This document shows, in pieces, positions 42,493-51,659 of a stretch of 64,000 nt of DNA; the first letter of the stretch is position 1; each line of letters opens with the position of its first letter. Origin of the DNA: Bin55 sp009840545 (GTDB lineage Bacteria; Pseudomonadota; Gammaproteobacteria; Pseudomonadales; Azotimanducaceae); the NCBI GenBank assembly GCA_965208815.1, contig OZ242357.1, positions 2,480,001-2,544,000 of the forward strand, written 5' to 3'. A program made the position numbers and the translations under genes. The notes beneath the pieces are model-generated. The model was not told where the DNA came from. It saw only the letters and a program-made list of their open reading frames with translations, and ran no database searches.

Positions 42493-44061
42493 CTAGTGAC
42501 GGAAATGTCTCATGTGAGTCAACACCATGGCCATTCCATGTTCGTTTGCAGCCTCAATGACCTCACCGTCCCGAACTGATCCTCCAGGTTGAATCACGGC
42601 TGTCACACCATTCTTACTTGCAGAATCAATGCCATCCCGAAATGGAAAGAAGGCATCTGAAGCCATCACGCATCCCTCCGTGTCGAGACCCTCTTCTCTT
42701 GCTCGCATCGATGCAATTCGGGCACTCACGACTCGGCTCATCTGTCCTGCACCGATACCAATCGTGCGTCTGTCTTTCGCAAGAACAATGGCATTGGACT
42801 TGACAAAACGCGCCACACGCCATGCAAATTGCAGGTCTTCAATCTCTTCTTGACTTGGTTTTCGAGCAGTCACACACTCCAAGTCTTGTAATGTAATTTC
42901 TGCAATGTCCGCTTCTTGAACCAACAAACCGCCCGATACCTGCTTGATTCGCAATTCGCTGCTTCCCCCAGACTCTTCGGAAGCCTCAAGCAGTCGCAGG
43001 TTTTTCCTGCTCTTTGCCAAGTCCACCGCGTCATCGCTCACCGATGGAGCGACCACTACTTCCACAAATTGGTTATCAATAACTTGCTGGAGAGTCTCAG
43101 CTCTCAATGGAACATTGAATGCAACAATACCTCCATACGCCGAAGTTGGGTCTGTAGCGTGAGCTCTCGCATAGGCTTGCGAAGCGTCCGATGAAACCGC
43201 AACGCCACACGGATTACCGTGCTTCACAATGGTGCAGGTAGGAGTATCAAATGCCATGGCGCATTCCAACGCCGAGTCAGCATCAGCGACGTTATTGAAC
43301 GAGAGCTGCTTTCCTTGTATCTGCCTCAGCGATGCAGTATTGGGCCGGTGGCCCGATTCACGCTCGTAGAACGCAGCTTTCTGGTGCGGATTCTCGCCAT
43401 AGCGTAAATGAGATTTCCGCCTGTATTGAAGCCCAAGCGTATCCGGAAATAGTTCGGAATCTCCGAAATACTCCGCTATAGTTGCATCGTACGAAGCTGT
43501 AAAGCGAAAGGCTTTTGCTGCCATTTCGCGACGATAGCATTCATCAATGTTCGCTTTCTCAATGCGCCTGCTCACCTCTTGATAATCGACAGGATCTGTA
43601 ACCACTAGGACGTGGTCATGGTTCTTTGCCGCGGCTCGGATCATTGCGGGACCACCCACATCAATGTTCTCAATAGCGTCTTCCCATGTACTCCCTTCCT
43701 GACAAATGGTTTCTGTAAAGGGGTAGAGGTTTACAACGACTAGATCAAACTCTGTGATTCCATGCTGCCTCGCCTCGGCACGATCTAAATTTCTGCGAGA
43801 GAGTATTCCGCCATGTACAAGAGGATGCAACGACTTCACGCGTCCATTCATTAGTTCGGGGAAGCCTGTGTAGTCGCTCAATTCCGTGTACGGTATCGCC
43901 GCCCTTCGCAACACATCGCCGGTGCCTCCGGTCGAGAACACCTCACAGCCGCAATTGGTCAGAAAACGTGCAAAGTCCTGAATCCCTTGCTTGTTCGACA
44001 CACTCAAAAGCGCGTTCTTGATGGAAAAGTCGCCCGATTCGGTCCCCGTTTCAGATGTCAT
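42493..44061 (-). CDS. purH: Bifunctional AICAR formyltransferase/IMP cyclohydrolase PurH
   Basis: PurH performs the last two steps of IMP synthesis. The IMP-cyclohydrolase half has ALLSVSNKQGIQDFARFL, FSTGGTGDVLRRA, DYTGFPELMNGRVKSLHP and NLYPFTETI; the formyltransferase half has LRYGENPHQKAAF, the catalytic KHGNPCGVA with Lys-His, SNAIVLAKDRRTIGIGAGQM and SDAFFPFRDGI. The start at 44061 is chosen because it overlaps the end of prmA by 11 bases, and an in-frame start 18 bases earlier would add nothing conserved. About 522 residues, the usual length. Confidence 0.97.
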   Translation of the reverse strand: MTSETGTESGDFSIKNALLSVSNKQGIQDFARFLTNCGCEVFSTGGTGDVLRRAAIPYTELSDYTGFPELMNGRVKSLHPLVHGGILSRRNLDRAEARQHGITEFDLVVVNLYPFTETICQEGSTWEDAIENIDVGGPAMIRAAAKNHDHVLVVTDPVDYQEVSRRIEKANIDECYRREMAAKAFRFTASYDATIAEYFGDSELFPDTLGLQYRRKSHLRYGENPHQKAAFYERESGHRPNTASLRQIQGKQLSFNNVADADSALECAMAFDTPTCTIVKHGNPCGVAVSSDASQAYARAHATDPTSAYGGIVAFNVPLRAETLQQVIDNQFVEVVVAPSVSDDAVDLAKSRKNLRLLEASEESGGSSELRIKQVSGGLLVQEADIAEITLQDLECVTARKPSQEEIEDLQFAWRVARFVKSNAIVLAKDRRTIGIGAGQMSRVVSARIASMRAREEGLDTEGCVMASDAFFPFRDGIDSASKNGVTAVIQPGGSVRDGEVIEAANEHGMAMVLTHMRHFRH

Positions 44062-44947
44062 CACAAGATTTCCGACCAATCATCAAAATCCATTCGTTTT
44101 CTCGGACAGGTGAATCAAAACAAATGCTCGGGAAGGATTCGACTATCGACTCTTGCTGAGCAGCAAGCAATCCGGTGAGACCAATAACTCCTCCTTGGAC
44201 GATGGAATTTGTGAGGTCGATAGCGTACTCGACCAAAGTATTGAGAAGTATATTGGCAACCACAACATCAAACTTCTGATTCACGGGAATGGTCTTACCC
44301 AATGTGAGATTAACTCCATTAAAGATTGCGTTTTGCCGCGTCACGCCTATGGCTTTCTCATCGTGATCGATTGCAGTGACTTGATTAGCCCCCAATTTAG
44401 CGGCTGCCAATCCCAAAATTCCCGAACCACATCCAAAATCCAAGACTTTATTTCCGTCGAGATCGATGCTTTCGAGCCAACTCAAGCACATCGCGGTAGT
44501 AGCGTGCTCACCAGTTCCGAAAGCCAATCCAGGATCTAGTCTTACAAGCGGACCGTCGACTTCGGTGGACGAATCTCGAGGCAATACATGAAGACGACCG
44601 AACTTCTTGTGGACCGTGAGTTTTCGCCATGCGCTTTCCCACTCCGCATTTTGAACAAAAGAAACCCTGACGTCTTCTGCGCCATGTTCGCCCAACAGTC
44701 TTTGAATCGACTGTAGAGACGTCCCAACCTTCAATAAGGCTTCTACTCGAACTTGGGACCACAAGGTTGTTGTTTCTGCACCAGCCTCCAGGATGTCATT
44801 GGATCCAGCGTCGAACAGACTTGTAGCTATCGCTCCATACTGCTGCAGTAACAGGGAGACAGGGTCGGCTGAATCTCGGGATACAACGAAAGCAACTTTG
44901 AGCCAACCACCTAGTGAAGTTCCGGTTGAATCTTCATTCGGTGACAT
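44051..44947 (-). CDS. prmA: Ribosomal protein L11 methyltransferase PrmA
   Basis: PrmA trimethylates ribosomal protein L11. The N-terminal recognition domain is followed by the SAM-binding motifs VRLDPGLAFGTGEHATTAMC, KVLDFGCGSGILGLAAAKLG, AIDHDEKAIGVTRQNA and the catalytic VVANILLNTLVEYA (NILL). The 298 residues fit the family. It overlaps purH by 11 bases and so leads the prmA-purH-purD transcription unit. The end GRKSCDDI is short of the family's usual tail but plausible. Confidence 0.96.
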   Translation of the reverse strand: MSPNEDSTGTSLGGWLKVAFVVSRDSADPVSLLLQQYGAIATSLFDAGSNDILEAGAETTTLWSQVRVEALLKVGTSLQSIQRLLGEHGAEDVRVSFVQNAEWESAWRKLTVHKKFGRLHVLPRDSSTEVDGPLVRLDPGLAFGTGEHATTAMCLSWLESIDLDGNKVLDFGCGSGILGLAAAKLGANQVTAIDHDEKAIGVTRQNAIFNGVNLTLGKTIPVNQKFDVVVANILLNTLVEYAIDLTNSIVQGGVIGLTGLLAAQQESIVESFPSICFDSPVRENEWILMIGRKSCDDI

Positions 44948-44963
44948 ACTGATGCATCATCGG

Positions 44964-45752
44964 CTATGGATCAAGCTCCGGAGACCTTGGTTCGAGAAAG
45001 AACTGATCCCTATCCGTTTGAGAACCCTCCTGATGTGTTTCAGGCACTTCCGCTCGAACCGTACTGCAATCAAATTCACTGAAATTTCGTTGAATGAACT
45101 GGTCGACAACCAGTTCGCCTGTTCTGGCTTTAAGTCGAACGCTACTCATTACGAGAACTACTGACTGCGTCTCTTCTTCAAACTCAAGCTTGTGTATGGT
45201 CTCGAATTCGAATACTTTCGCGAACTTGCCGACTTTGAACGTTTCCGTCGATTGGCGTCGGATCTCATTGATTTGAGCCGAGATGGGATCGATGAGCATA
45301 GTGTTCTCTATTGAGTGCTCGTTTTCAAACTGAAGCTCGCTGCTCAGTTCAAACGAGAGCTTCAGTTCCTGGGGTGTTTGTTCCACAAACTTTATAGTTG
45401 TGGCGTCGATGAAGTCGAAGGATATAGCAGCAGGATGGCGCGGACCTTTAGCTGGTTCATACGCGTCCAATTGTTCAGCAGATGGGGCAGCTCCATTTAT
45501 GCTCACCAGACTCCACGCTCGCTCGTTATCAAAATACGGATCGTACCGCTCACGTCTTTTGTTGCCATCTCCATCTGTTGTCTGAACTGTATAAGCGCAT
45601 CCGTCCAGCGGGTCCGACGTTAGAGTCTCAAAAATACGGTCAACCAGATATTCAATGTCAGATTTCGAAATTTCTTCGCTCACACTAGTCAAACCACAAA
45701 GCATCGAAATCGGTGCAAGAACGAACAGACTGTGTCTCAGACGACTTCGCAC
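44964..45752 (-). CDS. Exported protein of unknown function
   Basis: A 262-residue protein starting with a signal-like segment (RLRHSLFVLAPISMLCGLTS). The mature part has a helical start (SKSDIEYLVDRIFETLTSDP) and a beta-rich body (IKFVEQTPQELKLSFELSSE, AKVFEFETIHKLEFEEE, SVRLKARTGELVVDQFIQR), a pattern of periplasmic or outer-membrane-facing lipid-interacting folds. No family is recognised. It lies 17 bases upstream-side of prmA on the same strand but reads as its own unit. The Cys in the signal end is not in a good lipobox. Confidence 0.6.
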   Translation of the reverse strand: MRSRLRHSLFVLAPISMLCGLTSVSEEISKSDIEYLVDRIFETLTSDPLDGCAYTVQTTDGDGNKRRERYDPYFDNERAWSLVSINGAAPSAEQLDAYEPAKGPRHPAAISFDFIDATTIKFVEQTPQELKLSFELSSELQFENEHSIENTMLIDPISAQINEIRRQSTETFKVGKFAKVFEFETIHKLEFEEETQSVVLVMSSVRLKARTGELVVDQFIQRNFSEFDCSTVRAEVPETHQEGSQTDRDQFFLEPRSPELDP

Positions 45753-45864
45753 CAGACTTCAACGGATTGATTTCGGACTCGCTTGCACAACACTAAGATT
45801 AAACTCAAACACTCAGTTGTGCAACGACGGAAAATAACTCTCTCGGGCTTAGACGACTTAGACC

Positions 45865-46944
45865 ATGGCGAAAACAATCGCAGTCATTGAAGGGGAAGAT
45901 TCTGCACCAGAGGCGATACGGCCAGTTGTTGAGCTTCTCTCCAATCTCCTGCCAGATGCTAGTTGGGTATATCCGGAAGTTGGAGAGTCAGCTATGAGCA
46001 AGTTCTCGACGACGTTTCCCCCGGAGGCTCGCGATTGCATCGATAGTGCTGATACGACGCTTTTTGGTTCTACAAGCGGTCCTTCAGGAGCTGCATTGAG
46101 ATACTTGAGATGGGGAAAGGAGACGTTCGCTAACGTTCGACCTTGCAAGTACATGACAGGATGTTCCAGTCCGTTGCAATCTCCCGAAGGGATCGACTTC
46201 GTGATTGTGCGCGAAAACCTGGAGGACCTCTATGTAGGAATGGAAGGAGGACTAGGTGAGCTCGAATTTCTCAAGAAGGTAGGTAGAACCACCCGCCGAA
46301 ACATTTCCCAATACGGCACAGGTCGTTTCGCTGTAAAGGTCATCACGGAAGCCGCTACCCGGCGCGTCGTCAGATTTGCGTGCGAACTCGCACGAAAGCG
46401 GAATTCAAAGCGAAGGGTCACATGCGTCACAAAGCACAACATGCTTAGTGAAACAGATGGATATTTCTTGGAGATTGCAAAAGGTATCGTGGGCGACTAC
46501 TTAGACCTTGAATTCGAGTCATTCATCGTTGACGACTGTGCCTGTAGGCTTGTCCTTGAGCCTCAAGCATTTGATGTCGTTGTAACCCCGAATTTGTATG
46601 GAGACATTCTTTCCGATGTCGCAGGCGGGCTGCTGGGAAGCCTGGGCATGGCCGCAAGTGGGTGCTACGGACAGAACTATGCATACTTTGAGCCTGCACA
46701 CGGCACCGCACCAGACATTGCCGGAACGAACACAATCAATCCAACCGCAACGATCCTCAGCGCTGTAATGATGCTCGAATACTTGGACTATGAGTCAATT
46801 GCAAGACAACTGTATCGAGCCACAGAGCATGTCTACCTACAAGGCATTTCACTCACTCCGGATCAAGGAGGCAACGCTTCAACGTCAGAATTCGTCGACG
46901 CAGTAGGAGATTGCTTAGAACGATTACCTCGAATTACCAGTTGA
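45865..46944 (+). CDS. Isocitrate/isopropylmalate dehydrogenase family protein
   Basis: A 359-residue NAD(P)-dependent beta-decarboxylating dehydrogenase. Family features include IAVIEGEDSAPEAIRPVVEL, the substrate segment ENLEDLYVGMEGG with the arginine-rich stretch before it (KYMTGCSSPL), VTCVTKHNMLSETDGYFLE, FDVVVTPNLYGDILSDVAGG, GSLGMAASGCYGQNYAYFEP and AHGTAPDIAGTNTINPTATI (the NAD-binding loop). Substrate is not decided by these motifs: isopropylmalate, homoisocitrate, isocitrate and tartrate dehydrogenases share them. No leuCD or citrate genes are adjacent. The start ATG 45865 is the only good one. It is divergent from the exported unknown. Confidence 0.85.
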   Translation: MAKTIAVIEGEDSAPEAIRPVVELLSNLLPDASWVYPEVGESAMSKFSTTFPPEARDCIDSADTTLFGSTSGPSGAALRYLRWGKETFANVRPCKYMTGCSSPLQSPEGIDFVIVRENLEDLYVGMEGGLGELEFLKKVGRTTRRNISQYGTGRFAVKVITEAATRRVVRFACELARKRNSKRRVTCVTKHNMLSETDGYFLEIAKGIVGDYLDLEFESFIVDDCACRLVLEPQAFDVVVTPNLYGDILSDVAGGLLGSLGMAASGCYGQNYAYFEPAHGTAPDIAGTNTINPTATILSAVMMLEYLDYESIARQLYRATEHVYLQGISLTPDQGGNASTSEFVDAVGDCLERLPRITS

Positions 46945-47110
46945 ATCAATGCAAGACTCAAAGCTACAATTACACAATGGTTGGGTACGAGACGGATAGT
47001 CAGTCTGGAAACATGCGACAACGATTTTGGTCTAAGAGTCCGGAGTTCATTGTTCTTTCGAGACCGGTTTTGTCGTCCCAGCACTGACGAGCAACTCAAC
47101 CAGCACGTTT

Positions 47111-47968
47111 ATGCTCACTGAATCCTCTCTATTCGACGCGCATCCAGCGCGAGAGCAGCACATCATCGATGTCCTAATCGAAGAACGTGCGATCAATTTG
47201 ATGAAACACCCCACTGCGTGGAAATTACTCCGTGCATTGGGGGATGGAATCCTGGGTTACGAACGCGCCGTGCAGATGGCGGACAGCATTGCACCGCTCC
47301 GTGGTCGTGAAGTCTTCGATTTCATGTCGGACCTCTTGCAGCTGAAACTGGAACTGTCCGGCATCGAAAACGTGCCTAAGTCGGGATGTGCTTTGATAAC
47401 GCCAAATCACCCGGCGGGTATTGCTGACGGAATCGCCGTCTACGATGCGATTAAGGAAATCCGACAAGATGTCATTTTTCTCGCAAATCGAGATGCGATC
47501 CGAGTCTCGCCCGGTCTGGCGGACATTATCGTTCCCGTCGAGTGGCGTGATGAGTTCCGAACTGCACGAAGAAACCGCGAAACGATTCACGCACTTGTTC
47601 GATCCATTAAGAGTGAACGACTCATAGTGATCTTTCCGTCCGGTCGACTGGCTCGACCTACAATGAAGGGGCTAGAGGAACGACCGTGGCAAATTACTGC
47701 ACTAAACCTTGCCCAGAAATACGACATACCCGTAGTACCTATGAACATTAAGGGTCACAACACTCTCTTCTACTATCTAGCTTGGTTTGTCAATACTGAA
47801 TTGAAAGATATAACGCTATTTCGAGAACTTCTGAATAAGACAGGTCAAAAGTACCGGTTGACAATTGGTGAGGCATTTCACTCCGAAGGTGATATCCAAA
47901 CGGACACTGAGGAGTTACGAGATTTCGTACTAAATGAGTTAAGCAAAGGTACGACTAAGTACCGATAA
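47111..47968 (+). CDS. Lysophospholipid acyltransferase-like protein (PlsC family)
   Basis: A 285-residue member of the glycerophospholipid acyltransferase superfamily. The HX4D-like motif is present as TPNHPAGIADGIAVYD, followed by FLANRDAIRVSPGLADIIVP, the second motif region IVIFPSGRLARPTMKGLEE (P-x-G-R-like, FPSGR) and the terminal VPMNIKGHNT. Membrane insertion is not strongly marked; an amphipathic approach to the bilayer is usual. It resembles OlsA or hemolysin-type acyltransferases rather than E. coli PlsC, but specificity cannot be told. Its end overlaps, convergently, the sucrase/ferredoxin-like gene by 14 bases. Confidence 0.8.
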   Translation: MLTESSLFDAHPAREQHIIDVLIEERAINLMKHPTAWKLLRALGDGILGYERAVQMADSIAPLRGREVFDFMSDLLQLKLELSGIENVPKSGCALITPNHPAGIADGIAVYDAIKEIRQDVIFLANRDAIRVSPGLADIIVPVEWRDEFRTARRNRETIHALVRSIKSERLIVIFPSGRLARPTMKGLEERPWQITALNLAQKYDIPVVPMNIKGHNTLFYYLAWFVNTELKDITLFRELLNKTGQKYRLTIGEAFHSEGDIQTDTEELRDFVLNELSKGTTKYR

Positions 47969-48785
47969 AGGGGTTCACGCGAGTCAGCTCTTCATCTTTA
48001 CAACTCGCTAGCACTTCGATTTCTTCTCCACGACTGGGTATACCAACTTCAACCTTGCCGCTACTTGTTGCGAAGGTCACACTGCAATCGTCGTAGGAAT
48101 GGACCGACCCAACTTGTTCATCAACCAGACACTCGCATGCCTGAGCTTCTTTCGTAAACTCGGAACGTCCGCGTAAGTGACTCCTAGAGATTTCCCCTCT
48201 CTCAACGGTACGAAAAAACTCTTGCACACTTTCTTTGTGCACTCGTCCATAGAGTCGCCCATGAGGAAGGACCAAGACATTAGGCGCAAACCGATGCCCG
48301 CCTAAATGACTCGTCTGCCACGATCTTCCGTTCGAGAGAAGTTGCAGTTCGCGCCACGTTGTTAGTCCAAAACGTGAACAACAAAGATCTCGTGTCCCGT
48401 GAGTACAGACGAAGAAATAATTATCCTTCAGCGGCGGTCCCAGATCGCTCTCTAAATCGAGATCTATAAGCTGCTCATACGTAGTAAATATATGGGACCG
48501 CAATTCGCCGTGCTGGCACACAAACAACTGAAGCGTTTCTTCCGTTCTGCGGGATTGGCGTAGGAACTGAATTCGTGGGAATCGACCCTGATTCTCAAGA
48601 CTGGCAGTCAGATTCTCCAACCACTCCTGAACCGACTTTGGAAGGTCGTTCTCGACGATAGGATCTCGCGACCACTGTTTTCGATACTCGATAAGGAGCC
48701 AAAAATCCACCTGAGGAGCAGATCCGAGCAGGTTTTCGCCTGCTGCTGCAGAGAGCTCCGAACAATACTGCCGTTCTGGCTTCAT
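47955..48785 (-). CDS. Sucrase/ferredoxin-like (Apd1-type) protein
   Basis: The protein has the sucrase/ferredoxin-like family core: FVCTHGTRDLCCSRFGLTTW, with the Cys/His residues used to bind a 2Fe-2S cluster in related proteins, and TSHLGGHRFAPNVLVLPHGR, containing the conserved HxGGH..A motif, then LYGRVHKESVQEFFRTVE. Some 276 residues, usual length. The role in bacteria is not defined; eukaryotic relatives take part in actin or copper/iron stress handling. It is convergent with the acyltransferase gene, with a 14-base overlap. Confidence 0.85.
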   Translation of the reverse strand: MKPERQYCSELSAAAGENLLGSAPQVDFWLLIEYRKQWSRDPIVENDLPKSVQEWLENLTASLENQGRFPRIQFLRQSRRTEETLQLFVCQHGELRSHIFTTYEQLIDLDLESDLGPPLKDNYFFVCTHGTRDLCCSRFGLTTWRELQLLSNGRSWQTSHLGGHRFAPNVLVLPHGRLYGRVHKESVQEFFRTVERGEISRSHLRGRSEFTKEAQACECLVDEQVGSVHSYDDCSVTFATSSGKVEVGIPSRGEEIEVLASCKDEELTRVNPFIGT

Positions 48786-49004
48786 CGTGAAGTTAGGATT
48801 TTCCGTCCAGTAAAGAACGAATTGTATGCACCATCAGCAGTTCAAACCTTTCGAGACAACCACGCGAGCAACTTCCAAACACTGAAGAATCAATCATTTG
48901 CTTCGTGCTCCGTAGTGAAAAGCGTTTCGGTCTGGCTCGAATCACTCGAAGCAATTGAAACCAACTGTGGGTGCTCCCTAGGCAGTGTTGGTAGATCTGA
49001 CAAC

Positions 49005-49730
49005 TCAGTCTTCCTTAAAGGAGAAATCCAGACGACCACCCACCAAGCACTCATGGGTTGACTCATCCCAAGTTCCATATTCGTTTTTACACTTATCGAC
49101 ATGATCCCAATAGGTCTCGTGGACTTGTTTCGAAACTTGCTCAGCGTCATTGAGTGTCGCGTCTGGGCCGTGGATGCTGTATGTCTTCTCTCTAATGCCA
49201 CTAATGTTGTCCTTAAGCCAATTCGTGTAGCCTCGGCGTACTGTTCCTTCTATATTGCGAAAGCTCAACGTCACTTGGTCTACGACACGACATACATGCT
49301 CTGACTCGTCCCACCTTCCTTTGTCTTTTTCGCACTTGACCACATGATCCCTATATGCTTGCAGGACTCTCTTGGCTAATTGAACTGTATCGCCAAGAGT
49401 TGCTTGCGAACCGTGGATACGCTTTGTCTTGTCAAAATGCGCTTTGATGTTGTCTTTGAGCCAAGTCTCGAAACCCCGTAAGACAGTTTGATGTGTAGAG
49501 TCGCTCGACAATCTGTCCATTGTCGGGACATCGGGTTGAGTATCGGGTTTCTCGGACTGAGCAGTAGTAGGTGTTTGTGGAGATAGAGCACCTACTATCT
49601 GAGCTACCGTGGTAACTCCAGCCTCCTCATTTTCTGTTGTCAACGGGTTTGTTAGGACTACTTGTGAGCAAGTCAACAAAGCGATTGCTGTACTAGAGAT
49701 TACGTAGTGACGGCGATTCGGGCTCTTCAT
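49005..49730 (-). CDS. Exported protein with two Cys-bearing tandem repeats
   Basis: A 241-residue protein. The signal peptide is about residues 8-28 (YVISSTAIALLTCSQVVLT), followed by a Thr/Pro-rich linker (SPQTPTTAQSEKPDTQPD). Two similar units of about 60 residues follow, each beginning with a W-L-K-D-N-I core (ETWLKDNIKAHFDKTKRIHG and TNWLKDNISGIREKTYSIHG) and ending with a DHV-x-KC...W-DES-x-H-x-C motif that places two Cys. Sequence between units is non-repetitive. This repeat is unfamiliar to me. It starts 24 bases after the small gene upstream, so the two may be one operon. Periplasmic or surface binding is inferred. Confidence 0.6.
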   Translation of the reverse strand: MKSPNRRHYVISSTAIALLTCSQVVLTNPLTTENEEAGVTTVAQIVGALSPQTPTTAQSEKPDTQPDVPTMDRLSSDSTHQTVLRGFETWLKDNIKAHFDKTKRIHGSQATLGDTVQLAKRVLQAYRDHVVKCEKDKGRWDESEHVCRVVDQVTLSFRNIEGTVRRGYTNWLKDNISGIREKTYSIHGPDATLNDAEQVSKQVHETYWDHVDKCKNEYGTWDESTHECLVGGRLDFSFKED

Positions 49731-49754
49731 TGTTCCTTAATCCGATTATGAAGA

Positions 49755-50051
49755 TTACCTGGCTGTAGAGTCTAGACTATCCGTGGTGGTTGTTCGGGTT
49801 TCGAAATTCTTGACCTTATCCAACACGGGGATGGTTTTCGTGGCAACTTTCACAAACTCGTCGACAAAATAGCGCGTGATTTCACCAACGTCAGGATCTT
49901 TCCGTTCCTGATGCAGTCGAGGAACGAGGGATTCCCAATTCCTAAAATCCGAACGAATATATCTCCACCAAGGCAAGATGGGATCCGGCTTGCCGTCGCT
50001 CTTGCCTAATACTCTCTTTAACTCTTCGTGTAGCCAACCGTATCGCTCCAT
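49755..50051 (-). CDS. Small protein upstream of the repeat protein
   Basis: About 98 codons from ATG 50051 (an alternative start at 50072 lies seven codons upstream). The product is soluble, with a Trp/Arg-rich first half (YGWLHEELKRVLGKSDGKPD, PWWRYIRSDFRNWESLVPRL) and a helical second half (ITRYFVDEFVKVATKTIPVL) and a Thr-rich end. No known motif is visible. It lies 24 bases before the exported repeat protein on the same strand and may be its partner. Confidence 0.5.
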   Translation of the reverse strand: MERYGWLHEELKRVLGKSDGKPDPILPWWRYIRSDFRNWESLVPRLHQERKDPDVGEITRYFVDEFVKVATKTIPVLDKVKNFETRTTTTDSLDSTAR

Positions 50052-50072
50052 TCTCGAGGTGGTCAAGCACAT

Positions 50073-50373
50073 TGAATCGACAAGCTAAACAGTGATCTAG
50101 TTCTTGTTCGACTCGTCTTGCTGAAGCAAGACGATGGAACAGATTGGTGAAAAACTCCGAATATTAGCGCTCTTGATCACGACAAGCATCTTCAAGATGG
50201 TGGTTGACCTCCTCAAGAAATCGTACCAATGACTGTGTACCTTCCTCTTGACCTGTCCGCTCCATCACTACTAAGCCATCGGTTGATTAAGCACTTCGAA
50301 CTGTAGACTCTGAAGGATGCCCATGCGCTAGCAGAAACTTGCCCGTTTCTCAGTGGACGACTAAGAACATACC
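50073..50373. other. Intergenic stretch with one hairpin
   Basis: No gene is seen. CGTCTTGCT (50114-50122) pairs with AGCAAGACG (50125-50133), extended outward by TGTTC and GAACA (50105-50109, 50137-50141), forming a hairpin with a tight loop. There is no T-run on either strand, so a terminator role is uncertain. Confidence 0.6.
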
Positions 50374-51540
50374 CTAATAAGATCGGGGTAGTCCCATGAC
50401 ATGCTCGGTCACGTAATTCAAGACCATTTCCTGAGATATTGGTGCGAGCCTCTGAAGTCTAGCCTCCCTCCAATAACGTTCGACGTGGTACTCCTTGGCA
50501 TATCCGAATCCACCATGAGTCTGAATCGCTTGATCTGCAGCTTGGAAGCAGGCGTCAGCGGCTAGCCACTTCGCCATGTTCGCCTCGGAACCACATGGAA
50601 GATCCCGATCCAACATCCATGAAGCCTTGCGAATCATGAGTTCAGCGGCATCCAAGCGCATCCTGGCTTCGCCAAGAGGAAACGAAACTCCCTGATTCTG
50701 ACCGATTGGTCTACCAAAGACCACTCGATCTTTCGCGTACTGAGTTGCTCGCCTTAACGCAGCTCTCCCTATTCCAAGAGCTTCCGCAGCAACTAGAACT
50801 CTCTCTGCATTGAGTCCATCTAGCAGGTAACGAAACCCCTTTCCTTCTTCGCCAATTCGATCCGATACAGAAACCGGCAAGTCGTCATAGACAACTTCAC
50901 AGGTTGCAATCGCGTTTCGACCCACTTTGTCAATCGCTGAGATTGAAACTTCGGGCCGCTGCAATTCAGCGAACAACAATGTCATACCCTGGGATCGACG
51001 TGCCACCTTGTCCTTATCCTCAGTTCGAGTGAGCAGAAGCACACGTTCCGAATCCAGAGCCTTTGTCGTCCAAACTTTCCTTCCCCTGACTATATAGTGA
51101 TCTCCTATACGCTGGGCCCTGGTGGTAATTGAAGTCGTGTCGGTTCCCGCATCCGGTTCCGTAACGCCGAATGCGACATGCAGGTCTCCACTGGCTACCC
51201 GCGGCAGGTATTTCTGCTTCATTTCTTCCGACCCATACTTCACTACAGGCTGCATTCCAAATATAGAAAGGTGAATGCCGCTACACCCATTCATAGCAGC
51301 ACCCGATGCTGCCACTTCCTCCAAGACAATGGATGCTTCGGTGATTCCACGACCGCTTCCACCGTACTTTTCTGGAATGGCGATGCCTATCCAGCCACCC
51401 TTTGCGAGAGCGTTGTAGAAATCCCAGGGAAATCGGCGCGACTCGTCACACACCGACCAATACTCGTCTGGAAAGTCCGCGCATATCTTTTGAATAGCGT
51501 CGCGTATGAGATCGTGTTCGGAATTAGTCTGAAAGTCCAT
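50374..51540 (-). CDS. Acyl-CoA dehydrogenase family protein
   Basis: A 388-residue flavoenzyme that would oxidise an acyl-CoA or related thioester. Order of features: N-terminal helical domain (DLIRDAIQKICADFPDEYWS), IAIPEKYGGSGRGITEASIV, the FAD/substrate segment FGVTEPDAGTDTTSITTRAQ, beta-domain (VRGRKVWTTKAL), GRNAIATCEVVYDDLPV, RVLVAAEALGIGRAALRR, and the closing IQTHGGFGYAKEYHVERYWR. The catalytic Glu position in the last stretch is near EYHVER. The next gene across a 120-base divergent gap is an enoyl-CoA hydratase, a metabolically linked enzyme. Substrate unknown. Confidence 0.9.
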   Translation of the reverse strand: MDFQTNSEHDLIRDAIQKICADFPDEYWSVCDESRRFPWDFYNALAKGGWIGIAIPEKYGGSGRGITEASIVLEEVAASGAAMNGCSGIHLSIFGMQPVVKYGSEEMKQKYLPRVASGDLHVAFGVTEPDAGTDTTSITTRAQRIGDHYIVRGRKVWTTKALDSERVLLLTRTEDKDKVARRSQGMTLLFAELQRPEVSISAIDKVGRNAIATCEVVYDDLPVSVSDRIGEEGKGFRYLLDGLNAERVLVAAEALGIGRAALRRATQYAKDRVVFGRPIGQNQGVSFPLGEARMRLDAAELMIRKASWMLDRDLPCGSEANMAKWLAADACFQAADQAIQTHGGFGYAKEYHVERYWREARLQRLAPISQEMVLNYVTEHVMGLPRSY

Positions 51541-51659
51541 GCTGCCTATCTAACCAAGAAACATCGCTGTTGAGGTGGAGTTTAGCGAAGTCGAAGGGCA
51601 AGCAAGAACTGCGGTTATCTAAAATCCGTTAGGGACTCGGCAAGCAATCGGAGCTTCAA

